Shown here one piece after another: positions 17,162-26,535 of a stretch of 64,000 bases of DNA. Under the pieces are notes generated by a model. That model was not told the origin of the DNA. It saw only the letters and a list, made by a program, of their open reading frames with translations, and did no database searches. Within the stretch, counting starts at the first letter, position 1; each line of letters opens with the position of its first letter. The stretch lies in contig CAVXZG010000019.1 in the NCBI GenBank assembly GCA_963766375.1, forward strand, positions 536,068 to 600,067. Reading direction: 5' to 3'. This stretch comes from AC-32 sp963766375 (GTDB lineage: Bacteria > Actinomycetota > Thermoleophilia > Gaiellales > Gaiellaceae). Both the position numbers and the translations under genes were made by a program.

Positions 17162-18119
17162 ATGAAGGCAATCAGGATCCACGAGGACGGCGGCCCGGAG
17201 GTTCTGCGCTACGAGGACGCGCCGGATCCCGAGCCGGGGCCCGGCGAGGTGCTCGTCCGATTGCGGGCCGCATCCCTGAATCACCTCGACCTCTGGATCC
17301 GCAAGGGCCTTCCTTCGGTGCCGAAACCGCGGATCCTCGGGCGCCGACGGCGCAGGCATCCGCGAGGACACCGGCGAGCGCGTCGTGATCAACCCGGGCC
17401 TCGAGCACGGCGAGCGGATCACGGTCATCGGCGAGCACATGGACGGCACCCACGCGGAGCTGATCGCGGTGCCCGAGAGCAACGTCTATCCACTTCCGGA
17501 CGAGCTCTCGTTCGAGGAGGCCGCCGCCTTCCCGCTCGTCTTCGAGACCGCCTACCGGCTGCTGGTGACGAAGGCGCAGCTCCAGGAGGACGAATGGGTG
17601 CTGCTCTGGGGAATCGGCGGCGGCGTCGCCTCGGCGGGACTGGCGATCGCAAAGGCCCTGGGGGCGCGCGCTCTCGTCACGTCTTCGAGCGACGACAAGC
17701 TCGAGCGCGCCCGGGAGCTCGGCGCCGACGCGACGGTCAACCACGCCACCGGCGACGTGGCCGCGACGGTGAAGGAGGCGACCCGCGGGAAGGGCGTGGA
17801 CGTCGTGCTCGAGCACGTCGGCGAGGCGACGTGGCAAACCTCGCTGCAGTCAGCTCGAGCCGGCGGCCGGATCGTCGTCTGCGGCGCGACCACCGGCCCG
17901 AACCCTCCCGCCGCGCTGCATCGGATCTGGTGGAAGCAGCTGACCATCTACGGCTCGACGATGGGCACGAAGGCCGACTTCGAGGCTGCCTACGAGCTGG
18001 TCAAGAGCGGCCGCGCGAAACCGGTCGTGGACTCGGTCTTCCCGCTCGCCGAGGCGCGCGCCGCGCACGAGCGCATGGAAGCGGCCGAGCAGTTCGGGAA
18101 GATCGTGCTCACGATCTAG
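17162..18119 (+). CDS. Medium-chain dehydrogenase/reductase (MDR), zinc-free type (one extra base near 17341)
   Basis: About 318 residues after repair. The GroES-like N-terminal domain (MKAIRIHEDGGPEVLRYED) has LNHLDLWIRKG, where zinc enzymes carry the first catalytic Cys. The structural zinc loop with four cysteines is absent: the chain runs from VVINPGLEHGERI straight to GEHMDGTHAEL. The Rossmann domain has LLWGIGGGVASAG, and the C-terminus ends FGKIVLTI. It is therefore an NAD(P)H-dependent quinone or enal reductase-like enzyme, substrate unknown. A GGG at 17340-17342 has one base too many: with GG the frame reads ILGADGAGIRED and joins the rest. Convergent with the KimA-like gene, overlapping 4 bases. 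Confidence 0.8.
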
Positions 18120-20383
18120 GAGAGCTGGAAGGGCACGCTCGTCAGGATCACCCTCGGTTCGAACAGGAGCAGGCGCTTCAGATAGAGCGCGCGCTGGTTG
18201 TGCAGCAGCCGGTTTGCCCCGCGCACCACGAGCTCCGGCATCACCACCACCGCGACGGCCTCGGGGTCGATTGTGATCCGGCGCAGGTGGGCGAGCAACG
18301 GCTGGCCGAGGTCTCGGTACGGCGCCTCGATGATCTCGAGAGGCACACCGGTGGGGAAGCGCCGCCAGTCCCGCTCGACCTTGGCCGCCTCTTCGTCGTC
18401 GTCCGCGAAGAAGACCGCGCTCGTGTCCGGAATTCCGAGCGAGCGTGCGTAGACGAGCGCTCGGAGCGAGGCGGCATGGACTCCGGCCACCGGGACGACG
18501 CAGGTCGCCCGGCTGGGCACCCAATCGTCGTCTCCGAGCTTCGGAACATCGGTGACCACGACGCCCGGCTCTCGCAGCAGGCCGACCTTCAGCGAAAACG
18601 TCGAGCGACGAAGCACCGCGGCCAGCAGCGATGGCTTGCGGAAGAGCTCGGGAATGACGACGGTCACGAAGCGGCACTCGGCGTGCGGGATCGCCCAGAT
18701 CTCCTGGAGCATCGCCTCGAGCGGCTCCTCCTCGGCGGGTAGCACCTCGAGGCGCGGCTCGCCGTTCGTCCAGTGGAAGAAACGCGGGCCGATCCCGGGG
18801 TCGCTGCCGGGGAAGGGAACGTGGATGGCGCGGAAGGAGCCGCCCGAGACAGTGCGCGCGTACCAGAGCGCCTCGCGCGTGGCGGCGTCGAGCCGCTCGA
18901 CGTAGACGACGACGGTGTTCTCGACCTCGCGCTGGGCGAGCACCGCTCGAGACTTCGCGCGCAGGCGCCGCCCCACCGAGCGATAGTGGCGCCGGATCCC
19001 GTAGAACACGAGGATCAGCAACGGGATCGCGACGATCACCATCCAGGCTCCGTCGAGAAACTTGGTGACGATCACCACCACCGCCACCAGCAGCGTGGTG
19101 GCCGAGCCGACCGCGTTCAGGGCCGCGCGCCACTTCCAGCCCGGCCCTCGTTCTCGGAACCAGTGGCGGACCATCCCGGCCTGCGCGAGCGTGAAGGCGG
19201 TGAAAACGCCGATTACGTACAGGTGGATCAGCGAGTTGACGTTGGCCTTGAAGGCGACGATCAGCCCCACCGCGAGCCCCGCGAGCACGAGGATTCCATT
19301 GGAATAGGCGAGGCGATCGCCGAGGTTCACGAACTGGCGTGGGAGGAACCCGTCCCGCGCGAGCAGTGCCGCCAGGCGCGGAAAGCCCTGGTACGACGTG
19401 TTCGCGGCGAGCACGAGGATCGCCAGCGTGAACGCCTGGACGAGGTAGTAGCCGCTCGAGCCCGGCGAGCCGGCCGGGAAGGCGCCACGCGCGATCTGGG
19501 AGAGAACCGACGCGCTCTCGCTCGGCCGCGCGTCCATCTGGACGGCGAGCCACGAGACGCCGATGAAGAACGTGATCGCGATCCCCGCCATCACGTACAG
19601 GGTCCGGGCGGCGTTCTGGGACTGCGGTCGCCGGAAGGCGGTGACTCCGTTCGAGATCGACTCGACGCCGGTCAGCGCGACCGCGCCCGAGGAGAACGCC
19701 TTCAGGAGCACGAAGACCCCGAGCGCCCCGGTTCCGGTCGCGAGCGGGTGCGACACCACCGCCTGCGGACACGAACCGACCGTGCACTTCGCGACTCCGA
19801 CGCCGAGGGTCAGGTAGAGGAGCACGATGAAGCCGTAGGTCGGGAACGCGAACAGCAGCCCCGACTCGCGCACGCCGCGGAGGTTCCCGAGCGTGAGCAC
19901 GAAGATGCAGGCCAGGGAGAGAGCGACCTCGTGCGAGACGAGCGACGGCACCGCCGACGTGATCGCGAAGACGCCGGCCGCGACCGAGACCGCCACGGTG
20001 AGCACGTAGTCGGTCAGCAGCGCGGCGCCCGCGACGAGCGCCGGCAAGGTTCCCAGGTTCTCCCTGGCGAAGACGTACGAGCCGCCGCTGGACGCGTAGG
20101 CCCGCACCCCCTGGCTGTACGAGAGCACGACGATCAGGAGCAGGGCGCTGATCGCGATCGAGATCGGGAGGACGAGATGGGCCGAGGAGAGCGACGCCGC
20201 CACCAGCACGGCGAGCGCCGCCTCCGTCGCATATGCGACCGACGAGATCGGGTCGGACGAGAAGATCGGCAGCGCGAGGGTCTTCGGGAGGAGCGTGCCC
20301 TCCATCTCGCGGGTGGCTCGCGGCCGGCCGATCAGGACTCGCTTCGTCTTCGCGGTGAGCGGTTCGGCGAGTTCCGTGCTCAT
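18116..20383 (-). CDS. KimA-like potassium importer (APC superfamily with C-terminal Usp-like domain)
   Basis: 755 residues. The start region has the hallmark of this branch: KTLALPIFSSDPISSVAYAT at the first membrane helix. About twelve helices run to residue ~500, including SGGSYVFARENLG and FSSGAVALTGVESISNGV. A ~230-residue cytoplasmic C-terminal domain resembles a universal-stress/nucleotide-binding fold. KimA (YdaO) proteins are proton-coupled high-affinity K+ importers controlled by c-di-AMP. The ATG overlaps the stop of the UspA gene (ATGA), so the two are translationally coupled, and a KdpDE-like system lies just upstream. A generic amino acid permease is the alternative, less favoured by the N-terminal signature and context. 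Confidence 0.75.
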   Translation of the reverse strand: MSTELAEPLTAKTKRVLIGRPRATREMEGTLLPKTLALPIFSSDPISSVAYATEAALAVLVAASLSSAHLVLPISIAISALLLIVVLSYSQGVRAYASSGGSYVFARENLGTLPALVAGAALLTDYVLTVAVSVAAGVFAITSAVPSLVSHEVALSLACIFVLTLGNLRGVRESGLLFAFPTYGFIVLLYLTLGVGVAKCTVGSCPQAVVSHPLATGTGALGVFVLLKAFSSGAVALTGVESISNGVTAFRRPQSQNAARTLYVMAGIAITFFIGVSWLAVQMDARPSESASVLSQIARGAFPAGSPGSSGYYLVQAFTLAILVLAANTSYQGFPRLAALLARDGFLPRQFVNLGDRLAYSNGILVLAGLAVGLIVAFKANVNSLIHLYVIGVFTAFTLAQAGMVRHWFRERGPGWKWRAALNAVGSATTLLVAVVVIVTKFLDGAWMVIVAIPLLILVFYGIRRHYRSVGRRLRAKSRAVLAQREVENTVVVYVERLDAATREALWYARTVSGGSFRAIHVPFPGSDPGIGPRFFHWTNGEPRLEVLPAEEEPLEAMLQEIWAIPHAECRFVTVVIPELFRKPSLLAAVLRRSTFSLKVGLLREPGVVVTDVPKLGDDDWVPSRATCVVPVAGVHAASLRALVYARSLGIPDTSAVFFADDDEEAAKVERDWRRFPTGVPLEIIEAPYRDLGQPLLAHLRRITIDPEAVAVVVMPELVVRGANRLLHNQRALYLKRLLLFEPRVILTSVPFQLS

Positions 20384-20838
20384 GCCTGACTCGAGGGCGC
20401 GTCCACGAGCACGCGGCACGACGCGTGCTTGAGGACGTATTCCGCGGTGTTGCCGAAGAGCCTCGTGCGGCGACCCGGCGTGGTTCGAAGCACGACGAGA
20501 TCGGCCTCCTGCGCCTCGATCTCCGCAACGATTGCCTGGCCGGAACGCCGAGCCCGTATGACCCGCCCCCGGACGCGAACGCCGTACGAGCCTGCGATCG
20601 CCCGCGCCTCCTCAATCAAGCGCCGCGCCTGTGCTTCCTCTTCGAGCATGTGCGCCTCGAGAGGGAGCTCGGCCGGCAGCTCGATGACGACAACCGCGAT
20701 TATCGACGCGCCCTGCTCGGACGCTAGCTCCGCGGCGAGTGCAACCGACGTCTCCGACTCGCCCCCGACGAGCGGGACGACGATCCGCCGGTAAGCGAGG
20801 CCGGGTCGGCGCACGGGATGTGAGGCGCGCAAGAGCAC
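20380..20838 (-). CDS. Universal stress protein UspA family
   Basis: 152 residues. The fold begins YRRIVVPLVGGESETSVAL, and the C-terminal part has ADLVVLRTTPGRRTRLFGNT followed by AEYVLKHASCRVLVDAP. The usual ATP-binding signature GxxGxxGx(9)GS is degenerate (TTPGRRTRLFGNTAEYV), so nucleotide binding may be modified. The GTG start has TAGCGT exactly 6 bases upstream and follows a hairpin, so it opens its own transcription unit with the KimA-like transporter. A regulatory role for K+ uptake is an inference from coupling. Confidence 0.85.
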   Translation of the reverse strand: MLLRASHPVRRPGLAYRRIVVPLVGGESETSVALAAELASEQGASIIAVVVIELPAELPLEAHMLEEEAQARRLIEEARAIAGSYGVRVRGRVIRARRSGQAIVAEIEAQEADLVVLRTTPGRRTRLFGNTAEYVLKHASCRVLVDAPSSQA

Positions 20839-20866
20839 GCACCGACGCTAGCCCTGCGCCGCTCAA

Positions 20867-20888
20867 TGCCGCCTCAAACGAGGCGGCA
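20867..20888 (-). terminator. Hairpin terminator candidate after the KdpE-like gene
   Basis: TGCCGCCTC, loop AAAC, GAGGCGGCA: a perfect 9-bp stem with a 4-base loop, 18 bases past the stop codon of the response regulator and just before the -10 of the UspA gene. No U tract is present. It separates the long upstream operon from uspA-kimA. Confidence 0.55.
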
Positions 20889-20905
20889 GGCGGCTCAAGA
20901 CCGGC

Positions 20906-21586
20906 TCAAGGTGTGACGAGCCTGTATCCGGCCCCGGCCTCGGTCAACAGGTAGCGCGGCCGGGCCGGATCGTCCTCGATCTTCCGGCGCAGCTGGGAGA
21001 TGTAGACGTGGAGGTAGTGCGATTCTTCGCCGTAGGCGGGGCCCCAGACCTCACGCAGGATCGCGGGGTGCGTCATCAGCTTGCCTTCGTTTTGGGCCAG
21101 CACGCGGAGGAGCTCGAACTCGTGCGGGGTAAGCGAAACCGGACGACCGCCGACCGCGAGCGAGCGTTTCTCGAGATCGACGACCAGCTCGCCGATCTCG
21201 AGCACTGGCCCGCCCGAAGGCCCGGCGCGCCGAAGAACGGCGCGCAGCCGCGCCAGCAGCTCCTCGATTCCGAACGGCTTCTCGATGTAGTCGTCCGCGC
21301 CCGCATCGAGCGCCGCGACCTTCTCCGGCTCGTCTCCGACGACCGAGAGCACGAGAACGGGCGCCGAGCTCCAGGTGCGCAGCTCCCGGCAGACCTCGGT
21401 GCCGCTCCGGTCCGGAAGCACCAGGTCGAGAATGACGGCGTCCGGCGGACGCATCGCGGCAGCGGCGAGCGCGGCCTCGGCGGTCGAGGCGGTGTCGACC
21501 TCGTAGCCGGCGCCGCGGAGGTTCGTCTGCAGCGCGCGCAGGATCTGCGGCTCGTCGTCCACCACGAGCACGCGCGGCTTGCTCAT
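20906..21586 (-). CDS. KdpE-like OmpR-family response regulator
   Basis: 226 residues. Receiver domain: VVDDEPQILRAL, phospho-Asp in AVILDLVLPDRSG, Lys in DYIEKPFGIEE. The winged-helix domain ends YLHVYISQLRRKIEDDPARP and AGAGYRLV, closely matching KdpE. It is the partner of the kinase upstream, whose stop overlaps this ATG (ATGA). KdpE normally activates K+ uptake genes; no kdpFABC is in the window, but a KimA-like importer is the second gene downstream, which suggests a rewired target (inference). Confidence 0.88.
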   Translation of the reverse strand: MSKPRVLVVDDEPQILRALQTNLRGAGYEVDTASTAEAALAAAAMRPPDAVILDLVLPDRSGTEVCRELRTWSSAPVLVLSVVGDEPEKVAALDAGADDYIEKPFGIEELLARLRAVLRRAGPSGGPVLEIGELVVDLEKRSLAVGGRPVSLTPHEFELLRVLAQNEGKLMTHPAILREVWGPAYGEESHYLHVYISQLRRKIEDDPARPRYLLTEAGAGYRLVTP

Positions 21587-22636
21587 CGGAACACCGTCGG
21601 CCGGGCGGCAGCGGCCGGGAGCGCGAGGACGAACGACGCGCCTGACCCCGACGACGGCTCGGCCGAGAGCCGGCAGCCGTTCGCCTCCGCGAAGCCGCGG
21701 GCAATTGCGAGGCCGAGTCCCGTTCCCTGCCCTCCTCCGCGGCCGTGCTCGAACGGCTCGAAGATCCGCTCCAGGTCGTCCGCCGTCGAGGCCGGGGCCC
21801 CGATCGCTGATCCGGATGAGGACGTCGTCACCGGTGCTCGTGCCCACGAGCTCGACCCGATCTGACGGCGACGAGAGCCTGAGGGCGTTCTCGAGCACGT
21901 TGACGAGCACTCGCTCGAGCTGCGCCGCGTCGACGCTGACCAGAGGCGCCTCGTCGTCCAGGGCGACTGTGACGCGTGCCGCCTCAGCCCCGAGGCCGTC
22001 GAGCGCGCGGGAGACGAGCTCGTCGATCGGCCACAGCTCCCGCTGCGGGCGAGCTGCTCCGGCTTCCAGGCGGGAGAGATCGAGCAGGTTGGCGACCAGC
22101 CGCTCCAGCCGAGCCGTCTCGAGGCGGATCGTCTCGAGCAGCTCCGCGCGATCGGCGTCGCCAAGCTCGAGCGAGGCGCTCTCGAGACCCTCGCTCGCCG
22201 CGCGAATTGCCGTCAAGGGCGAGCGAAGGTCGTGGCTCACGGCGTGGAGAACCGCCGTCTTCACGGCATCGCTCCTGCGCAGGGTGTCGGCCTCGGCTGC
22301 TGCGAGCGCTCTGCGGCGCGCACGTGTGGCCAGCTCGCTGACGACGGCTGCGGTGACGACGAAGACCGCCAGCGCGACCCAGTTCTCGGAGTCCGTCAGC
22401 GCCAGCGTGTGCAGCGGCGGCAGGAAGAAGAAGTTGAAGGCGAGCATGCTCCCGATCGAGACGGCGAGCGCGTAGCCAAGCCCAAAGAAGACGGCCACCG
22501 GCAGGACCGCGAAGAGGTACACGATGCCGAGGCTCAGCACGGGCGCGATCGCCTTGAGCCCGAAGATCGCACCGGTCACGACGGCGACGGCCGCGATGCT
22601 CAGGGCCACGCGCACGACGTGCCCGCGCTGGGTCAT
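21583..22636 (-). CDS. KdpD-like sensor histidine kinase lacking the N-terminal KdpD domains (one extra base near 21783)
   Basis: About 350 residues after repair. The N-terminus is the four-helix DUF4118 membrane module of KdpD (IVYLFAVLPVAVFFGLGYAL, SMLAFNFFFLPPLHT). HisKA follows as AVSHDLRSPLTAIRAASEGL, then HATPase with NVLENALRLSSP and DRGPGL. After DRGPGL one extra base near 21783 shifts the frame; the remainder (LERIFEPFEHGRGGGQGTGLGLAIARG) lies in another frame and overlaps the KdpE-like start. The N-terminal KdpD/Usp sensor domains of E. coli KdpD are absent. The ATG is 4 bases after the stop of the SufT-like gene, so the kinase belongs to the same operon as the cDPG genes. Confidence 0.82.
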
Positions 22637-22640
22637 GGCG

Positions 22641-22941
22641 CTAGCCGAAGCCGAGGATGAACTTGGCGTCGTCGGACATCTTCTCGGGCGTCCAGGGCGG
22701 GTCCCAGACCAGCTCGGTCTCGACGTCGCCGACCTCAGGCATCGCGCGCACGGTCTCCTCGACGTTCTGCTGGATCAGCGGCCCGGCGGGGCAGCCCATC
22801 GAGGTGAGGCTGTACTGCACCTTCACCTTCGGGCCCTGCTACCTCGACGTCGTAGACCAGGCCCAGCTCGACGATGTCCATCCCGAGCTCGGGGTCCTCG
22901 ACGCTTCGCAGCGCCTCGAAAACGTCGTCACGCGTCGGCAT
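22641..22941 (-). CDS. MIP18/DUF59-family protein, SufT/PaaD-like (one extra base near 22843)
   Basis: About 99 residues after repair. RDDVFEALRSVEDPELGMDI and VELGLVYDVEV are the typical N-terminal signature, and the conserved Cys follows in SMGCPAGPLIQQNVEETVRA. The C-terminus DPPWTPEKMSDDAKFILGFG is normal. DUF59 proteins assist Fe-S cluster assembly or maturation. The ATG (22941) lies inside the last codons of the GFA gene and has TACCCT 7 bases upstream. One extra base around 22843 splits the frame. QueG, elsewhere in the window, is an Fe-S client, but no direct link is visible. Confidence 0.78.
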
Positions 22942-23342
22942 TGGCACCAGGGTACCGCGGCAGGCCGTCCTCCGGGAGCACGTCCCACGCGGCGCGGGAA
23001 TCCACGAACGAGTGGTACTGCGGCCGGATCTCCGGATCGCCGTCGAGCGAGCCGAGCCGGATCGAGACCTCGTCGCCGTCGGGCCAGTGGCCGCCGAACA
23101 GGCTCGAGCCGCAGGCCGACGCAGAAGACCTTCGCCGCCGTGCCGCCCTCGGGGCTGAAGATGCGCAGCAGCTCCTCGCCCGCGAGCAGCCGGAACTGCT
23201 CCCGCGGAACGCGCCCCTGCGTGAGGCCGAACGTGCCCGAGTGCTTGCGGCAGAACGAGCAGTGGCAGTGGTTCGCCCGCCGGAAGGGCAGGTCGACCTC
23301 GAAGCGGACGCCTCCGCAGAGACAGCTTCCAGCGAGAGCCAT
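22928..23342 (-). CDS. GFA-family (glutathione-dependent formaldehyde-activating-like) zinc protein (one extra base near 23105)
   Basis: About 137 residues after repair. Cys pairs are visible: SCLCGGVRFEV near the start, then HCHCSFCRKHSGTFG. The third pair (VFC..CGSSLFGGHWPDGDE) is split by a single extra base near 23105. The Pfam GFA fold binds structural zinc; in bacteria lacking glutathione the function is uncertain. The ATG shares its A with the GlpX stop (TGATG), so it is coupled to glpX. Confidence 0.75.
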
Positions 23343-24355
23343 CAGTAGCCGAGCAGACGCACTTCCTCGCGCCGCTCGCGGGCGAAGAAGTGGAAGCCGT
23401 CGACGAAGCGCACCCAGTTGCAGCGCGTGCACATCACGAGCGAGTGCGTGCGCGCGCTGTCGGCGAGGAAGCGCACCCCGCGCAGGAGGTCGCCGTTGGA
23501 GACGCCGGTCGCGACGACGATCATCTCGCCGGCGGCCAGATCCTCGATCGTGAAGACCTTCTCGACGTCGTCCACCCCGCCCTCGCGGGCGGCCTCGACC
23601 TCGGTTCGCGAGGTCGGCCAGAGCTGCGCCTGAAGCTCGCCGCCAAGGCAGCGCAGGGCCGCCGCGGAGAGCACGGCCTGCCGCGTGCCGCCGATGCCCA
23701 CCGCGAGGTGATCGTTCGTGCCGCGGATCGCGGCGGAGATCGAGGCGGTTACGTCGCCGTCCTGGATCAGCTTGATTCGAGCGCCCGCGGCCCGGATCTC
23801 CTCGATCAGGTCGTGATGACGCGGCCGGTCGAGGACGATCGTGGTCACGTCGTTGACCATCCGCCCGAAGGCGTCGGCGATCGCGCGGATGTTGTCGCCG
23901 ACCGGCTTGCCGAGGTCGATCGCGCCGCGGGCTTTCGGACCGACGGCCATCTTGCGCATGTACATGTCGGGCAGCATCTGGAACGCGCCGGGCTCGCCGA
24001 CCGCGACCATGGACATCGCGCCGTAGCCGCCACGGGCCACAACGCCGCGCCCTTCGAGCGGGTCGAGCGCAAGATCTACCTCCTCGCCGCCGGTGCCGAG
24101 CGTCTCCCCTGTCGTGAGCTCGCTCGTCTCGCCTCCTGCGCCGATCACGACCCTCCCTTCGATCGGCAGCAGCTCGAGCGCGAGGCGCATCGCGTTGGAC
24201 GCGTCCTCCTCCGCGGTCTCCTGATCGGCCCGGCCGAGCCAGCGGGCGCCGGCCAGCGCCGCCCGCTCGGTCACGCGCGCGTAGCTCTCGCAGAGGCAGA
24301 AGCGCGCCTCGCTCCCGAGCGCGCCGACCCGTTTTTCAGGCTCGGTCTGCGTCAT
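23342..24355 (-). CDS. glpX: Fructose-1,6-bisphosphatase class II (GlpX)
   Basis: 337 residues, standard length. Class II signatures include DLALDPLEGRGVVARGG (metal-binding Asp and substrate loop), GGYGAMSMVAVGEPGAF, KMAVGPKARGAIDL, LIQDGDVTASISAAI and GIGGTRQAVLSAAALRCLGG. The enzyme hydrolyses fructose-1,6-bisphosphate in gluconeogenesis. It overlaps the 2-phosphoglycerate kinase stop (ATGA), tying triose/hexose phosphate flux to cyclic diphosphoglycerate synthesis. Confidence 0.93.
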   Translation of the reverse strand: MTQTEPEKRVGALGSEARFCLCESYARVTERAALAGARWLGRADQETAEEDASNAMRLALELLPIEGRVVIGAGGETSELTTGETLGTGGEEVDLALDPLEGRGVVARGGYGAMSMVAVGEPGAFQMLPDMYMRKMAVGPKARGAIDLGKPVGDNIRAIADAFGRMVNDVTTIVLDRPRHHDLIEEIRAAGARIKLIQDGDVTASISAAIRGTNDHLAVGIGGTRQAVLSAAALRCLGGELQAQLWPTSRTEVEAAREGGVDDVEKVFTIEDLAAGEMIVVATGVSNGDLLRGVRFLADSARTHSLVMCTRCNWVRFVDGFHFFARERREEVRLLGY

Positions 24356-25266
24356 TGCTTCACCGTCAGCGGCTCGGCGGCGGCCAGCACGAGCTCCATG
24401 ACCTCGCCGATCACCTCCTCGATGTTCCCGTTCTCGATCACCGGCACCTGGTGCTTGCGGGCCCGCTCGAGGATGTAGGTCTGGACGAGCCGGATGTCGT
24501 CGAAGGAGTCGAGGTATTTCTCATACGGCCTGACACCTTCGGAGTCGGTGTCGCGGATCCAGAAGTGGCTCGCGTGCCCCTCTGCGTCTTCGATCCCGAG
24601 CACGCACTGGACGACGAGCGCGCCCTGGATCTTCTTCGGCAGCATCCCGGGGACGAGGTGCACGCCCTCGAGCACCATCGACCAGCCTTCCTCGAGCGCG
24701 CGGTCGATCGCGGCCTGGACCCCGACGAGCACGTCGCGGGTCTGCTCGAGGAAGCCGCCGATCACCGCCTCGCTTCCGTCGGCGTCCTCGTCGGCCATCG
24801 CGCGGCCGGCCTCGAAGCTCGAGTGGTGGATCGCCGGCATGAACTCGCGCGAGAAGAAGGCCCGCATCGTCTGGCGAACGAAGTCGGTCGACGTCACGCG
24901 CGTGATCCCCAGGCGATATGCGACATCGGTGGCGACCGTCGACTTCCCCGTGCCCGTCGCGCCGCCGACGAGCAAGATGATCGGCAGGTCGAGCTCGTAC
25001 AGCTCGCGGTAGAGGCGGAGGCGGCGCATCGCTCCCGGCCCGGCCTCGTCGCCCAGCGCGTCGTGCGCCAGCTCGTCGAGCCGCTCGAACGAGATCGACT
25101 GACGGTCGCTCGCCTTCAGGTCGGCCTCGACCGCGAGCGCGAGCTCGTAGGCCCGGTCGGCGGAGAAGCCGGCCGCGATCAGCGCTCGCGCCATCAGGCC
25201 CTTCGAGAACGGCAGGCCATCCTCGCCGCCCAGCGGCAGCGGTTGGCGATAGCGCCGGTCGCTCAC
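24352..25266 (-). CDS. 2-phosphoglycerate kinase
   Basis: 304 residues. The N-terminal ~85 residues form an ATP-cone-like region (PFSKGLMARALIAAGFSADR), as in the archaeal enzyme. The kinase domain carries a Walker A loop GGATGTGKST at about residue 105, followed by LGITRVTSTDFVRQTM, and the family motif MVLEGVHLVPG. The C-terminus is helical with ERARKHQVPVIENGNIEE. The enzyme phosphorylates 2-phosphoglycerate with ATP to 2,3-diphosphoglycerate, the first step to cyclic 2,3-diphosphoglycerate (characterised in Methanothermus fervidus). The GTG start overlaps the cDPG synthetase stop (GTGA). No closer kinase family fits as well. Confidence 0.85.
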   Translation of the reverse strand: MSDRRYRQPLPLGGEDGLPFSKGLMARALIAAGFSADRAYELALAVEADLKASDRQSISFERLDELAHDALGDEAGPGAMRRLRLYRELYELDLPIILLVGGATGTGKSTVATDVAYRLGITRVTSTDFVRQTMRAFFSREFMPAIHHSSFEAGRAMADEDADGSEAVIGGFLEQTRDVLVGVQAAIDRALEEGWSMVLEGVHLVPGMLPKKIQGALVVQCVLGIEDAEGHASHFWIRDTDSEGVRPYEKYLDSFDDIRLVQTYILERARKHQVPVIENGNIEEVIGEVMELVLAAAEPLTVKQ

Positions 25267-26535
25267 CTGGGCACCACCACCTCTCGGGCGATCGCGGAGT
25301 CGGCCAGGCGGATCAGCTCCGTGTCGAGGTCGAGCACGCCTACCGGAACGAGCTGGTTGTCTGCAAACACGACCTCGGCGCCCCGCTCCACGGCCGCCTC
25401 GGCAACCACGTCGATCGCCGCGGCCTTGATCTCGACCAGGAACACCTCCGCATCCGCGCTCGCGACGTCCTCACGGAGCGCGCTGCGGCGGGCGAGGTTG
25501 CCGGAGACCAGGACGACCTCCGCTCCGTGCTCCTCGCGCAGGTGGCGGGCCAGCGTCTCGTGCGCCTCCGCCGGCGCCGTCGAGAAATAGGCGACCCGCC
25601 GGCCGAGGATCGGCTCGGCAGGCCGCGGGCGCAGGACGGCTGGAACCACCGGCACATCCTTCACGCCGTGGATCGCGTGCTCGAGCTCCTCGTAGCCCGA
25701 GCCTTCTTCCGCGCCGGTGAGCAGGACGAGGTCGGAGACGAGGATGCGGTAGGCGTTCAGGTAGCCGGCCGCGACCTCGACCGGCTGTGCCGCGCTCGTC
25801 ACGAGCACGCGCGCGCTCGTCTCGACCGGGGGGATCGAGGCCCCGCTGCCGTCGAAGACGACGAGGTCGGGCTCGCGCTCGGCGGCGAGCGCGGCTCCCG
25901 CAAGCACGTTCGACTCACCGGGTGCTCCGGCGAGCCCGCCGCCGCAGCGTCGGCAGCCGATCGTCACGACCCCGGCGAGAGCGGCGGTCTCGAGGTAGTC
26001 GGACGCTGCGTGGCGCCCTGCGCGCGAGAGCTCGAGCAGACGCTCGAGCGTCGGGCGCACCTCGGCCACCTCCGGCTCGGGCGGGCCGCCGCGGCCCATC
26101 GCCACCACGATCACGTCGCGGTCGAGCGCGAGCAGACGCGCCAGGTGGCCGGTGACCGCTGTCTTGCCCACCCGCTTGCCCGTGCCGACGACCGACAGCG
26201 AAGGCAACGGAAAGGGCGCCAGCTCCGGCGGGTCGAAGCGAAAGTCCGGGCCCACGTAGGGCAGGCCGAGCGCGAGCACCCGGCTCGCCACGCGGAACCG
26301 CTCGCGAGGCCCCAGAACGGGCTCGTCCGAGAGATCGACGACGACCTCCGGCTCGAGCTCGGCGATCGCGGGCTCCAGCTCGTCCACGACCGGCACGCCG
26401 TAGTCCTCGCCGCCGCGCAGCTTCTCGGTCCCACCGGCGAGCCAGACCGCGACGAAGTCGTAGGGCAGCGCGGCGAGCGCATCGCGCACGACGGGCGCGT
26501 AGTGCTCACCGTCTGCGATGCGCCAAAGCGCGCAT
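25263..26535 (-). CDS. Cyclic 2,3-diphosphoglycerate synthetase (one extra base near 26522)
   Basis: About 423 residues after repair. The start is the ATG overlapping the phosphoesterase stop as TGATG. After five codons one extra base near 26522 hides the signature IADGEHYAPVVRDALAAL, which continues as FVAVWLAGGTEKLRGGEDYG. A P-loop GTGKRVGKTAV lies near residue 135, followed by VVAMGRGGPPEPE and ESNVLAGAALA (a MoaB/CobQ-like P-loop arrangement). The enzyme closes 2,3-diphosphoglycerate into its cyclic pyrophosphate using ATP. Its gene overlaps 2-phosphoglycerate kinase, the preceding enzyme in the pathway, which strongly supports both assignments. Confidence 0.8.

Noticed and set aside
18116..20383. 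KimA-like protein as an ordinary amino-acid permease
   Set aside because: The SSDPISSVAYAT start, C-terminal Usp-like domain and KdpDE/UspA context fit K+ importers better; kept as alternative with reduced confidence.
20906..22636. A fused kinase-response regulator hybrid protein
   Set aside because: The 576-codon frame joins the two only because of the extra base near 21783; between them it reads Arg-rich nonsense, while the proper kinase C-terminus lies in the other frame and ends by ATGA overlap.
22641..23342. GFA and SufT-like genes as true pseudogenes
   Set aside because: Each is repaired by removing one base, all family motifs are intact, and the same +1 pattern hits essential genes, so sequencing error is more likely.
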